Assembly: GCF_008935075.1 (NCBI RefSeq)
Contig: NZ_CP044545.1
Span: 3,723,587 to 3,787,586 of the forward strand
Length of the DNA stretch: 64,000 nucleotides
Source of the DNA: Pradoshia sp. D12
Lineage (GTDB): Bacteria > Bacillota > Bacilli > Bacillales > Pradoshiaceae
Direction of reading: 5' to 3'
A program made the translations under genes and the position numbers. The stretch's first letter is position 1. Each line of letters starts with the position of its first letter. Shown here in pieces: positions 16,177 through 25,569 of this stretch. The notes under the pieces were generated by a model. That model was not told the origin of the DNA. It saw nothing but the letters and a program-made list of their open reading frames with translations, and made no database searches.

Positions 16177-17694
16177 TCACCTCCCTATCCCTGTCATCAT
16201 GTCAGCAATTTCAGCCTGAAGCGGTCCTTCCAGGATGGCAGGGCAGACGCCGATCAAAATAATAAAACCAAGTAATACAAATGCCAGTACCGCTTCGTTC
16301 GGTTTTAAGTCGGCGATGGATAACTCGTTCTTGGGCGCTCCAAATGTCATATTTAGAACGGCACGCAGCACGTAAACAGCAGTCAATACAATTCCTAACG
16401 TACCAATGGCAGCAAGGATTGGTTCGGTCTTAAACAATCCCATGAACGCCATGAATTCACTGATAAAACCGGACATCCCCGGCAAACCGAGTGAAGCCAT
16501 CCCTCCTGCCAGTAAAATCCCCGAGAAAACCGGAATAGATTTAGCCAATCCACCAAGTTCTTTAAGATTTGTAGTTCCGACTCTTTCATAAAGAAAGCCA
16601 ACCAGTAAAAAAAGCAAGGCGGCGATCAAGCCATGAGATACAACCTGAAATAAAGCACCCTGAATTCCTGCTGTATTTAATGCCCCCAGTCCCATAAGGA
16701 CAATTCCCATATGAGAGATTGAGGAATAGGCCAGCACGAGCTTGAAATCCGTTTGTTGCAAAGCAAGCCAAGCACCATATAGGAAATTAATGACGCCAAG
16801 CAAAGCAATCCAAAAGGCCATCTCTTTAAACTCACCTGGGAACAATCCCATTCCAAATCTGATTAACCCATAAGCACCAATCTTCAGTAATACTCCGGCA
16901 TGCAGCATAACAATTGCTGGAGGCGCCTGTACATGGACTCGCAGCATCCAGGAATGGAACGGAAAAATCGGCAGCTTGATTCCAAAAGCGATGACAATCC
17001 CCGTAAAGAGGATATATTTCAATTCTGTACTGATTGGAGCTAGAAGCGTCTGCCCGCCAACTGATAAGATTTGCCCCAATATCTCAATATTGGCTGTGCC
17101 GGTTCTCGCAAAAAGTACCATGATGACAAACAAGAGGATACAAGAGCCTAAGCCGTTATAAATCAAGAAGCTAAATGCGGCTTTTTCTTTGTCGAAATAA
17201 CCCCATTTCCCAATCAAGAAGAACATGGCCACCAAGGTAACCTCAAAGAAGAGGAAGAATAAAATCAGATTCTGAGATAGGAAGACACCCAGCATACCAA
17301 CCTCTAATAAGAGAAGAAGAATAAAATAGCCCTTCCATTCTTTTTTTATCTGAAGAACAGAGGCTAGTGCTGCCAATGTTGATAAAATCGCTGTAAGAAT
17401 TACCATCACAAGGGAGATTCCGTTCAGGCTCAGTTCAAAGGGTATGGCATATAATTGACTTTGCCTAACTCCCCCGCCTCCTAATTGAAACCACTTATGA
17501 AAAACCGAAAACACCGTAAATTTCGTTCCAGATAGATATTCACTATATAGGTAGATTGTAAGAATCAATGGTGGAATGGTCCCCAATATACCTAATCGTT
17601 TCAGTGCGTTTTCATTGTTTTTCGAAACAAACAGTAATCCAGCTATCCCTAGCAAAGGGGAGAAAACGAGCAAACTAAGAATATATGGGTTCAT
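16177..17694 (-). CDS. nuoM: NADH-quinone oxidoreductase subunit M
   Basis: A 505-residue antiporter-like subunit of the complex I membrane arm. Characteristic segments are FFLFFEVTLVAMFFLIGKWG with the key Glu, GIKLPIFPFHSWMLRVHVQA, and LVLAYSSISHMGIVLMGLG with a conserved Lys just before it. ATG 17692-17694 overlaps the nuoL stop (ATGA) and has GGAGGG eight bases upstream; a start seven codons earlier, inside nuoL, is less likely. Confidence 0.95.
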   Translation of the reverse strand: MNPYILSLLVFSPLLGIAGLLFVSKNNENALKRLGILGTIPPLILTIYLYSEYLSGTKFTVFSVFHKWFQLGGGGVRQSQLYAIPFELSLNGISLVMVILTAILSTLAALASVLQIKKEWKGYFILLLLLEVGMLGVFLSQNLILFFLFFEVTLVAMFFLIGKWGYFDKEKAAFSFLIYNGLGSCILLFVIMVLFARTGTANIEILGQILSVGGQTLLAPISTELKYILFTGIVIAFGIKLPIFPFHSWMLRVHVQAPPAIVMLHAGVLLKIGAYGLIRFGMGLFPGEFKEMAFWIALLGVINFLYGAWLALQQTDFKLVLAYSSISHMGIVLMGLGALNTAGIQGALFQVVSHGLIAALLFLLVGFLYERVGTTNLKELGGLAKSIPVFSGILLAGGMASLGLPGMSGFISEFMAFMGLFKTEPILAAIGTLGIVLTAVYVLRAVLNMTFGAPKNELSIADLKPNEAVLAFVLLGFIILIGVCPAILEGPLQAEIADMMTGIGR

Positions 17695-19556
17695 CTGACA
17701 TACCCTCCTGTCCATGCAAAGATCACAAGTACGGCAGCCAGGCCAATCAGAGCAATCGTCCCATATATCTGCATTTTGCCATTATGCGCATTGGCACCTT
17801 TAGTAGCGCTAAAATTGATCAAGTAAGAAACAGATGACACAATTCCCTGCAGGATATATTTTTCAACCCAGGAGAGAATCATTCCGAAGCCCTTCACCAT
17901 CCGCACAATTGTAAACTCGTAAAATTCATCGACATAAAATTTATTCGCCAGCATTTGATAAAGCGGTCCTGGAACTTCCTTCTCCACACCGACACTTTTC
18001 CTTTTACCGTAGATCAGCCAGGCGGTGCCGCATCCAATTAAAAAGGCAAGTATAGCCACAATAGGAATCCAAATTGGTCCCTCTATATGTACATGGCCCA
18101 GATATCGGTTGCCTTCAGCCAGCCAATCTCCAAGAAAAGTTCCAAACCACGGGGTGTTAACATAGCCTGCAAAGATAGAAAGTACAGCAAGTATCATCAT
18201 CGGAGCTGTCATGGAACCAGGTGATTCCTGCACATCCTTTGTTTCATTACGTGATGGTCCCCAAAATACGATAAAGAACAGGCGGAACATATAAAAAGCC
18301 GTCAAAATGGATGTTAGTAATGCAACTATAAATAGGACGATATGGCCGCTCTCCCAAACAGATACAAGAATCTCATCCTTACTAAAGAATCCTGATAGGA
18401 GTGGAAATCCGGTTAAGGCCAATGTCCCGATTAAAAACAATGGACCAGTTCGCCGTAATTTTTTCCACAAGCCACCCATCTCGTCGATATTTTGAGTATG
18501 AACAGCATGGATGACACTGCCGGCTGCCAGGAACAATAGTGCTTTAAAAAATGCATGAGTCGTTAAATGGAATACACCGGCCACATAGCCTGCTGTCCCA
18601 AGTGCAAGCATCATATAGCCGAGCTGGCTGACCGTCGAGTATGCCAAAATCCGTTTAATATCCTTTTGGACTGTGGCAATAGCAGCTGCAAAGATGGCTG
18701 TAAACGCACCAACAATCGCTACAGTCAGCATGGCTGTTTCACTCGCTGCAAACAGAGGAAACATCGTTGCGACTAAATAGACGCCGGCTGCCACCATGGT
18801 AGCGGCATGGATTAATGCCGATACAGGAGTCGGGCCTTCCATCGCATCAGGAAGCCATGTATGTAATGGAAACTGGCCAGATTTCCCGATAGCGCCAATA
18901 AAAATCAACAGCGCTGTGGCTGTGGCCCAGCCTGAAGTCAGGACTCCATTTTCTACAGCTGAGAAAATCGCTTCATACTCAAAGCTGCCTGTTTTCCAGA
19001 ATAAGAGGATAATGCCGATTAAAAGTCCGATATCTCCAATTCTGGTCATAATAAATGCCTTTTTCGCTGCGCGCCTGGCAGCATCCTTGTAAAAATAAAA
19101 GCCAATCAACAGGAATGATCCCAATCCGACCAATTCCCAAAAGATATAGAGCTGCAGGAGATTCGGTGAAACCACCAAACCCAGCATGGCGAATGTAAAC
19201 AGCCCCAAATAAGCAAAGAAAACAGGCACCCTTCCATCGCCTTGCATATACCCAATTGAATAAATATGTACCAGTAAGCTTACAAGTGAAACAATCACCA
19301 GCATCAACGCATTTAATTGGTTTACCTCTACCCCCATTGTCACTTGGTTCTCACCAATTCTTAGCCAATCCACTACAGAGCGATAGTCTGGTGATTGAAG
19401 GCGGCCAATGAGAACCAGGAGGGAGAAAAGGAAAGTAAGTAACGTGAAGCCAATCCCTATGTATGCACTCGAAGCCTTCAGCCTCTTTCCAACCACAAGC
19501 AGAAGCACAAATGACAGGAGCGGGAAAAGAGGAATGACCCATACAAGCTTCATCAT
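17691..19556 (-). CDS. nuoL: NADH-quinone oxidoreductase subunit L
   Basis: A 621-residue subunit, the largest antiporter-like unit of complex I, with a long C-terminal region corresponding to the lateral helix HL that clamps the membrane arm. The core motifs FWELVGLGSFLLIGFYFYKD, SGQFPLHTWLPDAMEGPTPV, SALIHAATMVAAGVYLV and DIKRILAYSTVSQLGYMML are intact. It begins MMKLVWVIPLFPLLS after AAGGGGA. It follows nuoK by 66 bp and overlaps nuoM by 4 bp. Confidence 0.96.
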   Translation of the reverse strand: MMKLVWVIPLFPLLSFVLLLVVGKRLKASSAYIGIGFTLLTFLFSLLVLIGRLQSPDYRSVVDWLRIGENQVTMGVEVNQLNALMLVIVSLVSLLVHIYSIGYMQGDGRVPVFFAYLGLFTFAMLGLVVSPNLLQLYIFWELVGLGSFLLIGFYFYKDAARRAAKKAFIMTRIGDIGLLIGIILLFWKTGSFEYEAIFSAVENGVLTSGWATATALLIFIGAIGKSGQFPLHTWLPDAMEGPTPVSALIHAATMVAAGVYLVATMFPLFAASETAMLTVAIVGAFTAIFAAAIATVQKDIKRILAYSTVSQLGYMMLALGTAGYVAGVFHLTTHAFFKALLFLAAGSVIHAVHTQNIDEMGGLWKKLRRTGPLFLIGTLALTGFPLLSGFFSKDEILVSVWESGHIVLFIVALLTSILTAFYMFRLFFIVFWGPSRNETKDVQESPGSMTAPMMILAVLSIFAGYVNTPWFGTFLGDWLAEGNRYLGHVHIEGPIWIPIVAILAFLIGCGTAWLIYGKRKSVGVEKEVPGPLYQMLANKFYVDEFYEFTIVRMVKGFGMILSWVEKYILQGIVSSVSYLINFSATKGANAHNGKMQIYGTIALIGLAAVLVIFAWTGGYVR

Positions 19557-19622
19557 ATAAACATTTCCCCTTATGATTGAAGAGCAGCAGTTCCCCTCTT
19601 CAATTCGTGTTATCCATTGACG

Positions 19623-19937
19623 TTAATTTTTCAATGTGTCCATTTCATCTATATTGACAGTTTTTCGATTCCGATAAAGTGAAAATAAAATCGCGAGTCC
19701 TACTGCAGCCTCGGCAGCTGCTACTGCAATCGCAAACAAAGCAAATACCTGCCCGGTTATGGCAGGGGCCGGTCCAAGCTTACTGAAAGCTACTAGATTG
19801 ATATTCACGGCATTTAGCATTAATTCAATCGATACGAGGACAATAATTATATTTCGCTTTGTCAGAGCACCATAAAGCCCAATACAGAATAGTGTCAACG
19901 CTAGTGTTAAATAGGCAGGAAGCGGAACTGAAGTCAT
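19623..19937 (-). CDS. nuoK: NADH-quinone oxidoreductase subunit K
   Basis: A 104-residue, three-helix membrane subunit of complex I. The two buried glutamates on the proton path are present ([12 protein letters not shown] in helix 2, [11 protein letters not shown] in helix 3). It overlaps the nuoJ stop by 4 bp and has the usual family length. Confidence 0.95.
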   Translation of the reverse strand: MTSVPLPAYLTLALTLFCIGLYGALTKRNIIIVLVSIELMLNAVNINLVAFSKLGPAPAITGQVFALFAIAVAAAEAAVGLAILFSLYRNRKTVNIDEMDTLKN

Positions 19938-20488
19938 TTCTCCTCCCCCTCCTTCTGATCATCTTTTTTCGCCAATACGACGGCACCTACCAAGGCAACC
20001 AGCAGCAATACGGATACAAGCTCAAATGGAATCACAAATTTCGTATAAATAGCAATCCCAATTTTCTCTGTATTATTTAAATGCAGAGTACTCGATTGGC
20101 TGACCAGATCTGTCTCGCCACCTGCTGTATTGACAGTCTCTGCAAAGTTTAAATTGTAGATGCCTGCATAGACTGCACCTGCAAAGCCCAAAACTCCTAT
20201 TAGGACAAAGGCTTTCCTCCACATGCCTGCCTTTGTTACACTTGGATCCCGGTGATTGGTCAGCATAATTCCAAAAAGCATAATGATTGTGATCGCTCCA
20301 GAATAAATCATGATTTGGACTACCGCCACAAACTCTGCTGACAGTAACACATAGATTCCGGCAATGCTGATAAAGGTAAACACAAGTGACACCATCATAT
20401 GCATGACCTTGGTTAGATGGATCATCAGCACAGCGCCGCAGATTGCTATTAATCCCAGCACAATGAATGCTGTCATTTCTCCACTCAT
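19934..20488 (-). CDS. nuoJ: NADH-quinone oxidoreductase subunit J
   Basis: A 184-residue membrane subunit of complex I with five predicted helices. The third helix with the typical [20 protein letters not shown] segment, which holds the pi-bulge, is present. A polar loop (about 118-145) precedes the last helix, and a charged [11 protein letters not shown] tail ends the protein. The start overlaps the nuoI stop by one base (TAATG), indicating tight coupling. Confidence 0.95.
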   Translation of the reverse strand: MSGEMTAFIVLGLIAICGAVLMIHLTKVMHMMVSLVFTFISIAGIYVLLSAEFVAVVQIMIYSGAITIIMLFGIMLTNHRDPSVTKAGMWRKAFVLIGVLGFAGAVYAGIYNLNFAETVNTAGGETDLVSQSSTLHLNNTEKIGIAIYTKFVIPFELVSVLLLVALVGAVVLAKKDDQKEGEEK

Positions 20489-20904
20489 TATTGATTCACC
20501 TTTCGAATATTTTCGTCATTTTCATCAAGCCACTCCAGATTCTTAAATAACTCATCCCGGCTATACTCCGCCAGTTCAAAATTATTCGTCATCACAATGG
20601 CTTCAGTCGGACAAACCTCTGTGCATAAATCACATAGTATACAAATCTCAAAATTTATATCATAGGTATCGATAATTTTGCCTTTTTTAGTAGAGTCAGG
20701 GTGTTTTTTACCTGTCAGATGAATACAATCTGTTGGACAAATATTCATACATTGATTACATACAATGCATTTTTCGGGATAAAATTTTTGAATGCCGCGG
20801 AAACGATCGGGTACCATAATCGACTCATTTGGATAATCGTAGGTCACTTTTTCACGAGATAAATTCTTCAGTGTGTACTTCAGACCCTTAGCTAAACCGA
20901 ACAT
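20488..20904 (-). CDS. nuoI: NADH-quinone oxidoreductase subunit I (2x[4Fe-4S])
   Basis: A 138-residue ferredoxin-like subunit that passes electrons through clusters N6a and N6b toward N2. Two CxxCxxCxxxCP motifs are complete: CIVCNQCMNICP (about residues 46-57) and CILCDLCTEVCP (about 87-98). The C-terminal extension is acidic. It lies between nuoH (33 bp) and nuoJ (1-bp overlap). Confidence 0.96.
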   Translation of the reverse strand: MFGLAKGLKYTLKNLSREKVTYDYPNESIMVPDRFRGIQKFYPEKCIVCNQCMNICPTDCIHLTGKKHPDSTKKGKIIDTYDINFEICILCDLCTEVCPTEAIVMTNNFELAEYSRDELFKNLEWLDENDENIRKVNQ

Positions 20905-20937
20905 TTTTTTCTCCCTCCCTCTATTACTCTCTCTATC

Positions 20938-21939
20938 TTAGGCTATTATTTTTATGACTAATGCTGTTACAAAGATATTTAGTAAGGCAACCGGCAATAA
21001 CACCTTCCAGCCAAACTCCATTAAATGATCTGCTCGTAAACGTGGGAACGTCACACGAATCCAAACTAGGAAAAACGTGACCGCAAACCATTTCAAGCTG
21101 AACCAAACGGCACCTGGAATCCAATCAAGGAACGGGAGAGGCTGCCACCCTCCAAAAAACAGGATTACAGTCAATGTGGCCATCGCAAACATGTACACAT
21201 ACTCTGAAAGCATAAAGAATGCCCATCTAAAACCCGAATATTCAACATGAAATCCTGCTACCAGCTCCGATTCAGCCTCGGATAAATCAAAAGGAACGCG
21301 ATTTAATTCTGCTACTGCCGCTATCAGAAAGACAACAAACGCAATTGGCTGGCGGATAATATTCCAAACACCTGCCTGGGATTCTACAATATCATTTAAA
21401 TTTAAGCTGCCTGTTAAGAGAACAATCCCAATCACAGACATGACGAGCGGAACCTCATAGGAAATCATTTGTGCACCTGCACGCATCCCGCCCATTAAGG
21501 AATATTTATTATTGGAAGCCCATCCTGCTGCCAATATCCCAACTGTACTAACCCCAGATACTGCAATATAATAGAGCAACCCTACACCCAAATCCGCAAA
21601 TTGCAGAGCTTCTGTGAATGGCAATGTAGCTACAACAACCATCGCAGGTGCAAACGCAATAAAGGGAGCCAATTTAAACAATGGTTTATCAGCCTGATCC
21701 GGAATCGTATCTTCCTTAAGTAGCAATTTGAGGACATCTGCAACTGTCTGGAGTAAGCCCCATTTCCCTCCAAGCTGATTGGGTCCATGGCGCAGCTGCA
21801 TATACCCCATAACCTTTCGCTCTGCTAAAATGGCAAATGTCACGAATCCCAGTATGACGAACATGAGTACAATTGCCGAACCAGCAAAGACTGCAAATGA
21901 ACTCCAGCTCGGAGTTGAGGTAAGTAAATTTTGAATCAT
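20938..21939 (-). CDS. nuoH: NADH-quinone oxidoreductase subunit H
   Basis: A 333-residue membrane subunit that, with NuoB and NuoD, forms the quinone site at the junction of the two arms. The highly conserved loop ELNRVPFDLSEAESELVAG is intact, as are RKVMGYMQLRHGPNQ near the N-terminus and LVWIRVTFPRLRADHLM near the C-terminus. Eight helices are predicted. Its ATG overlaps the nuoD stop by one base. Confidence 0.96.
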   Translation of the reverse strand: MIQNLLTSTPSWSSFAVFAGSAIVLMFVILGFVTFAILAERKVMGYMQLRHGPNQLGGKWGLLQTVADVLKLLLKEDTIPDQADKPLFKLAPFIAFAPAMVVVATLPFTEALQFADLGVGLLYYIAVSGVSTVGILAAGWASNNKYSLMGGMRAGAQMISYEVPLVMSVIGIVLLTGSLNLNDIVESQAGVWNIIRQPIAFVVFLIAAVAELNRVPFDLSEAESELVAGFHVEYSGFRWAFFMLSEYVYMFAMATLTVILFFGGWQPLPFLDWIPGAVWFSLKWFAVTFFLVWIRVTFPRLRADHLMEFGWKVLLPVALLNIFVTALVIKIIA

Positions 21940-23039
21940 TACCCATCAACCTCCCCAAGGACAATATCAATTGCACCCAATATTGCAACCAGATTGGCGA
22001 TATTTTCTCCCTTTAATAACTTCGGCAAAATTTGCAGGTTGTAAAAAGACGGGCGCCTGAATTTAAGACGGTACGGCTCTTTTTTTCCCTCGCTCGCTAT
22101 GTAACAACCGATTTCTCCTCTTGGTGATTCAATTCGGACGTACCCTTCCCCTTTTGGCGGCTTTATTATTTTTGGAACCTTAGCCATAACAGGCCCATCA
22201 GAAGGAAATTGTTCAATACATTGTTCAAGAATCTTTAAGGATTCTTCGATTTCATCCAGACGAATTTCATATCTGGATAACACATCCCCTGTTTCACGTG
22301 TAACTATTTTAAAATCAAAACGGTCATAAATCGAATAAGGAGCCGTTTTTCGTAAGTCCTGTTTCACACCTGTGCATCTTAAATTTGGACCGCTTAATGA
22401 ATAGGCAATCGCTTCTTCAGCGGAGTAAATTCCTATACCCTTCACCCGTGTCAAAAAGATCTCATTTCCGCTTACCAGTTGACGGTATCCCTGCAGCTGT
22501 TCACGCATATATGGAATAAATTCAGCCACCTTTTGAATCCATCCATCCGGTGCATCCCATTTCACACCACCAACACGCATATAATTAAATGTCAGTCGGG
22601 CACCAGATAGCTCATTCAGGAAATTAAGAATCATTTCCCTTTCCCTGAATGCATAGATAAATGGACTGGTCGCTCCCAAATCCAGCACGAATGTCCCCCA
22701 TGCCACAAGATGGCTCGATATCCGCCCCAGTTCCATGGCCATAACCCTTAAATACTCAGCCCGGTCCGGCACTTCAATCTTCATCATTGTTTCGACCGCA
22801 TGGCAGAGCACATAGTTATTGGTCATGGCAGATAAATAATCAAGCCGGTCGGTGTAGGGAATAATTTGAGTGTATTGCAGGTTCTCCGCCAGCTTTTCCG
22901 TTCCTCTATGTAAATAGCCAATAACCGGTTTTGCCTCGGTAATGATTTCTCCATCAATTTTAACGACAATCCGCAAAACCCCATGCGTACTTGGATGCTG
23001 CGGTCCTACATTCAAAAGCATTTCTTCCGTTCGAATCAT
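21939..23039 (-). CDS. nuoD: NADH-quinone oxidoreductase subunit D
   Basis: A 366-residue subunit homologous to the large subunit of [NiFe] hydrogenases, lining the quinone-binding cavity. The N-terminal motif LNVGPQHPSTHGVLRIVV contains the conserved His residues near the quinone site, and the C-terminus has ESPRGEIGCYIASEGKK and ILGAIDIVLGEVDG. The family's usual length is somewhat larger (about 400), the difference lying at the N-terminus. It starts six bases after the nuoC stop and is a separate gene, not a C-D fusion. Confidence 0.96.
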   Translation of the reverse strand: MIRTEEMLLNVGPQHPSTHGVLRIVVKIDGEIITEAKPVIGYLHRGTEKLAENLQYTQIIPYTDRLDYLSAMTNNYVLCHAVETMMKIEVPDRAEYLRVMAMELGRISSHLVAWGTFVLDLGATSPFIYAFREREMILNFLNELSGARLTFNYMRVGGVKWDAPDGWIQKVAEFIPYMREQLQGYRQLVSGNEIFLTRVKGIGIYSAEEAIAYSLSGPNLRCTGVKQDLRKTAPYSIYDRFDFKIVTRETGDVLSRYEIRLDEIEESLKILEQCIEQFPSDGPVMAKVPKIIKPPKGEGYVRIESPRGEIGCYIASEGKKEPYRLKFRRPSFYNLQILPKLLKGENIANLVAILGAIDIVLGEVDG

Positions 23040-23045
23040 GCCCTC

Positions 23046-24560
23046 CTACACCTCCACATCATCATACTGCTCATAATCCTTGCGCAGTGGATGACCAACC
23101 CAGTCTTCCCCGAGTAGTATTCGCTCTAAGTTCGGATGGCCTGTAAACGTTATGCCCAGCAAATCATATATTTCTGACTCTGCCCAATTTGCACCTATCC
23201 ATAACGGCACGACAGATTCCAGCTCTGGCTGCTCTCGATCCACCTTGACCTTAATGACAATTTCACGCTGATATGGAAATGAATACAAATATAAATATAC
23301 CTCGAAATGGGTGACAAAGTCTGTTCCGTGAATCTCAGATAAATAATTAAACTTCAGTTGCTCATTTTTTCGTAAAAATTCGAGAGTTCGATAGTATGCT
23401 TCCTTTTTTAAAACAATCGTTGGTACATCCTTAGAAAGCCTATTAATATAAGCATCTTCCAAAATTTCAGGTCCAATATTGGTTTCTAGTATCGTTCGAT
23501 AGGTATCAAGCAGGGATTGATTTGGAGATGGCGCTTCTTCTGATGCAGGTGCGGATGTTTTTTCGGCAAGTTTTGATTTCGCCTTGGCTGCTGCCGCGGC
23601 TTTTGCCTTTGCTACTGCAATTGCTTTGGCTTTGGCTTTTTCTGTTTCTTCTAGTGGTTTGGTGGATTCGGTGTCTCCCTCTGTCCGTTTTTGCTTCGCT
23701 AATGCAGCTGCCTTTGCCTTGGTCGCCGCTGCCGCTTTTGCTTTCGCGATAGCGATTTCTTTTTCTTTTTTTGTTTCCTCTGGCGATGTGGTGGATTCAG
23801 AGTTTGCTTCTCCCTCTGTTCGTTTTTGCTTCGCCAATGCAGCTGCCTTTGCCTTGGCTGCGGCTGCCGCTTTTGCTTTCGCGAGGGCGATGGCTTTTTC
23901 TTTTTCTGTTTCCTCTGGCGGTGTGGTGGACTCAGAGTTTGCTTCTCCCTCTGTCCGTTTTTGCTTCGCTATTGCAGCTGCCTTTGCCTTGGCCGCGGCT
24001 GCCGCCTTTGCTTTCGCGAGGGCGATCGCTTTTTCTTTTTCCTCTGGCGGTGTGGTGGACTCAGAGTTTGCTTCTCCCTCTGTCCGTTTTTGCTTCGCTA
24101 TTGCAGCTGCCTTTGCCTTGGCCGCGGCTGCCGCTTTTGCTTTCGCGAGGGTAATTGCTTTTTCTTTTTCTGTTTCCTCTGGTGGTGTGGTAGATTCAGA
24201 GTTTGCTTCTCCCTCTGTTCGTTTTTGCTTCGCCAATGCTGCCGCCTTTGCCTTGGCTGCGGCTGCCGCTTTTGCTTTGGCGAGGGCGATGGCTTTTTCT
24301 TTTTCTGTTTCCTCTGGCGGTGTGGTGGACTCAGAGTTTGCTTCTCCCTCTGTCCGTTTTTGCTTCGCTATTGCAGCTGCCTTTGCCTTGGCCGCGGCTG
24401 CCGCTTTTGCTTTCGCGAGAGCGATATCATCTTTATCTTGATGAGGATCTGCTTTAGGTGATTGCTCGGAGGATTGCTTTTCAGCAAGCTTTTGTTTGGC
24501 TGCTTCCTTCGCCTTTTCTGCTGCCTCTTTCTTTTGCTGGGATAAGTCTTTTTCGCTCAA
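23046..24560 (-). CDS. nuoC: NADH-quinone oxidoreductase subunit C with giant Ala/Lys repeat extension
   Basis: A 504-residue protein, about three times the usual NuoC core. The C-terminal ~155 residues are the 30-kDa subunit domain of the complex I peripheral arm, with ANWAESEIYDLLGITFTGHP and HPLRKDYEQY. The first ~345 residues are low complexity: a short Lys/Glu/Ala leader, then six 43-45-residue repeats (IALAKAKAAAAAKAKAAA followed by AKQKRTEGEANSESTTPPEE) and a partial seventh. The extension should be alpha-helical and highly charged. Shorter Ala/Lys extensions are known in other Bacillus NuoC proteins. The start is TTG at 24558-24560, immediately after the nuoB TAG, with AAGGTG upstream. 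Confidence 0.93.
   Translation of the reverse strand: MSEKDLSQQKKEAAEKAKEAAKQKLAEKQSSEQSPKADPHQDKDDIALAKAKAAAAAKAKAAAIAKQKRTEGEANSESTTPPEETEKEKAIALAKAKAAAAAKAKAAALAKQKRTEGEANSESTTPPEETEKEKAITLAKAKAAAAAKAKAAAIAKQKRTEGEANSESTTPPEEKEKAIALAKAKAAAAAKAKAAAIAKQKRTEGEANSESTTPPEETEKEKAIALAKAKAAAAAKAKAAALAKQKRTEGEANSESTTSPEETKKEKEIAIAKAKAAAATKAKAAALAKQKRTEGDTESTKPLEETEKAKAKAIAVAKAKAAAAAKAKSKLAEKTSAPASEEAPSPNQSLLDTYRTILETNIGPEILEDAYINRLSKDVPTIVLKKEAYYRTLEFLRKNEQLKFNYLSEIHGTDFVTHFEVYLYLYSFPYQREIVIKVKVDREQPELESVVPLWIGANWAESEIYDLLGITFTGHPNLERILLGEDWVGHPLRKDYEQYDDVEV
23558..24425 (-). repeat. nuoC: In-frame 135-bp tandem repeat inside nuoC
   Basis: Six near-identical in-frame units of 135 bp (one of 129 bp) plus a partial unit encode NuoC residues 46 to about 335. 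Units differ by a few substitutions and one six-base deletion (unit 3), which keeps the frame. Long shadow frames on the plus strand through this region come from its composition and are not genes. Confidence 0.93.
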
Positions 24561-25073
24561 CTACAACACCTTCTTCCCAGTTTTCGCCTCATATTTAATC
24601 TTTTCCTTCAATTTATTGATTCCATATATGAGAGCTGCAGGATTGGGAGGACATCCTGGTATATAGACATCAACCGGCACTATTTGGTCGACTCCCTTCA
24701 CTACACTATAGGAGCGCACATATGGACCTCCTGCGGTAGCACAGGAACCCATCGCGATGACCCACTTCGGTTCAGGCATTTGGTCATACAGTCTTCTTAA
24801 AATAGGAGCCATTTTCTTTGTCACAGTCCCTGAAACAATCATGACGTCTGATTGACGTGGAGATGTACGAAAAAAGGAACCAAATCGATCAACATCATAA
24901 TGCGAGGAACCAACAGCCATCATTTCAATAGCACAGCATGCCAGTCCAAATGTAAGTGGCCATAGGGAATTTCCTCTCGCCCATCCCTTTACCTGTTCCA
25001 ATGTTGCCAAAAATATCGTACGTTGCAGTTCATCCTTCTCCCTTGGAGAGAGCTCTTCCAATTTTAATTCCAT
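24561..25073 (-). CDS. nuoB: NADH-quinone oxidoreductase subunit B
   Basis: A 170-residue subunit that holds cluster N2, the last Fe-S centre before quinone. The four ligands are visible: tandem Cys46-Cys47 in [11 protein letters not shown], Cys111 in [12 protein letters not shown] and Cys141 in YIPGCPPNP. It overlaps nuoA by 10 bp and directly abuts nuoC. Confidence 0.97.
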   Translation of the reverse strand: MELKLEELSPREKDELQRTIFLATLEQVKGWARGNSLWPLTFGLACCAIEMMAVGSSHYDVDRFGSFFRTSPRQSDVMIVSGTVTKKMAPILRRLYDQMPEPKWVIAMGSCATAGGPYVRSYSVVKGVDQIVPVDVYIPGCPPNPAALIYGINKLKEKIKYEAKTGKKVL

Positions 25074-25444
25074 TTCAGCACCTTCTTTTTCCAGGCATAA
25101 AGTAATCCAAGTACAAGCATCAACACAAAAATCAGCATTTCAATTAATGCAAATACGCCTAATTTTTCATAGGCTACCGCCCATGGATAAAGAAATACGG
25201 TCTCTACATCAAATAAAACAAACAGCAAGGCAAAGATATAATAACGTACATTAAATTGAACCCTTGAATCATGAAAGGGCTCCAAGCCACTTTCGTAGGT
25301 TGTACCTTTTGCGTCGGTAGGTTTGTGAGGTCTTAATAACTTCCCTAAAGACAATGCTACAATTGGAAGCAATATTCCAAGGCATAAAAAAACCAGAACG
25401 ATTATATAATTGTTCTGATACCAATGTAGTGATGCCAATCTCAT
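25064..25444 (-). CDS. nuoA: NADH-quinone oxidoreductase subunit A
   Basis: A 126-residue, three-helix membrane subunit of complex I and first gene of the operon. The conserved loop [17 protein letters not shown] lies between helices 1 and 2, and [12 protein letters not shown] starts near helix 2. GGGGGG directly abuts the ATG at 25444, so the true start may be the TTG two codons later at 25438. A sigma-A-type promoter lies about 55 bp upstream (25498-25526). No nuoE, nuoF or nuoG occurs in the operon. Confidence 0.94.
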   Translation of the reverse strand: MRLASLHWYQNNYIIVLVFLCLGILLPIVALSLGKLLRPHKPTDAKGTTYESGLEPFHDSRVQFNVRYYIFALLFVLFDVETVFLYPWAVAYEKLGVFALIEMLIFVLMLVLGLLYAWKKKVLKWN

Positions 25445-25497
25445 CCCCCCATTTTTCCCACTAAAATTTTCTAAATATTCAATATGTAACCGTATAT

Positions 25498-25526
25498 ATT
25501 ATAACATTCTGATATATACGTGTCGA
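25498..25526 (-). promoter_or_regulatory. Sigma-A promoter of the nuo operon
   Basis: On the minus strand TCGACA (25521-25526) and TATAAT (25498-25503) are separated by exactly 17 bp: one mismatch in the -35 and a perfect -10, about 55 bp upstream of nuoA. It lies on the nuoA side of the tandem-repeat array. Confidence 0.8.
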
Positions 25527-25569
25527 TATGATATGGTGATTTTGGTCATACCACTTTTATCTCAATTTT

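Noticed and set aside
23584-24461. Long plus-strand reading frames (up to 285 codons) opposite nuoC
   Set aside because: They are antisense to the repetitive Ala/Lys codons; the translations are low-complexity Ala/Phe or Leu/Pro and have no ribosome-binding site.
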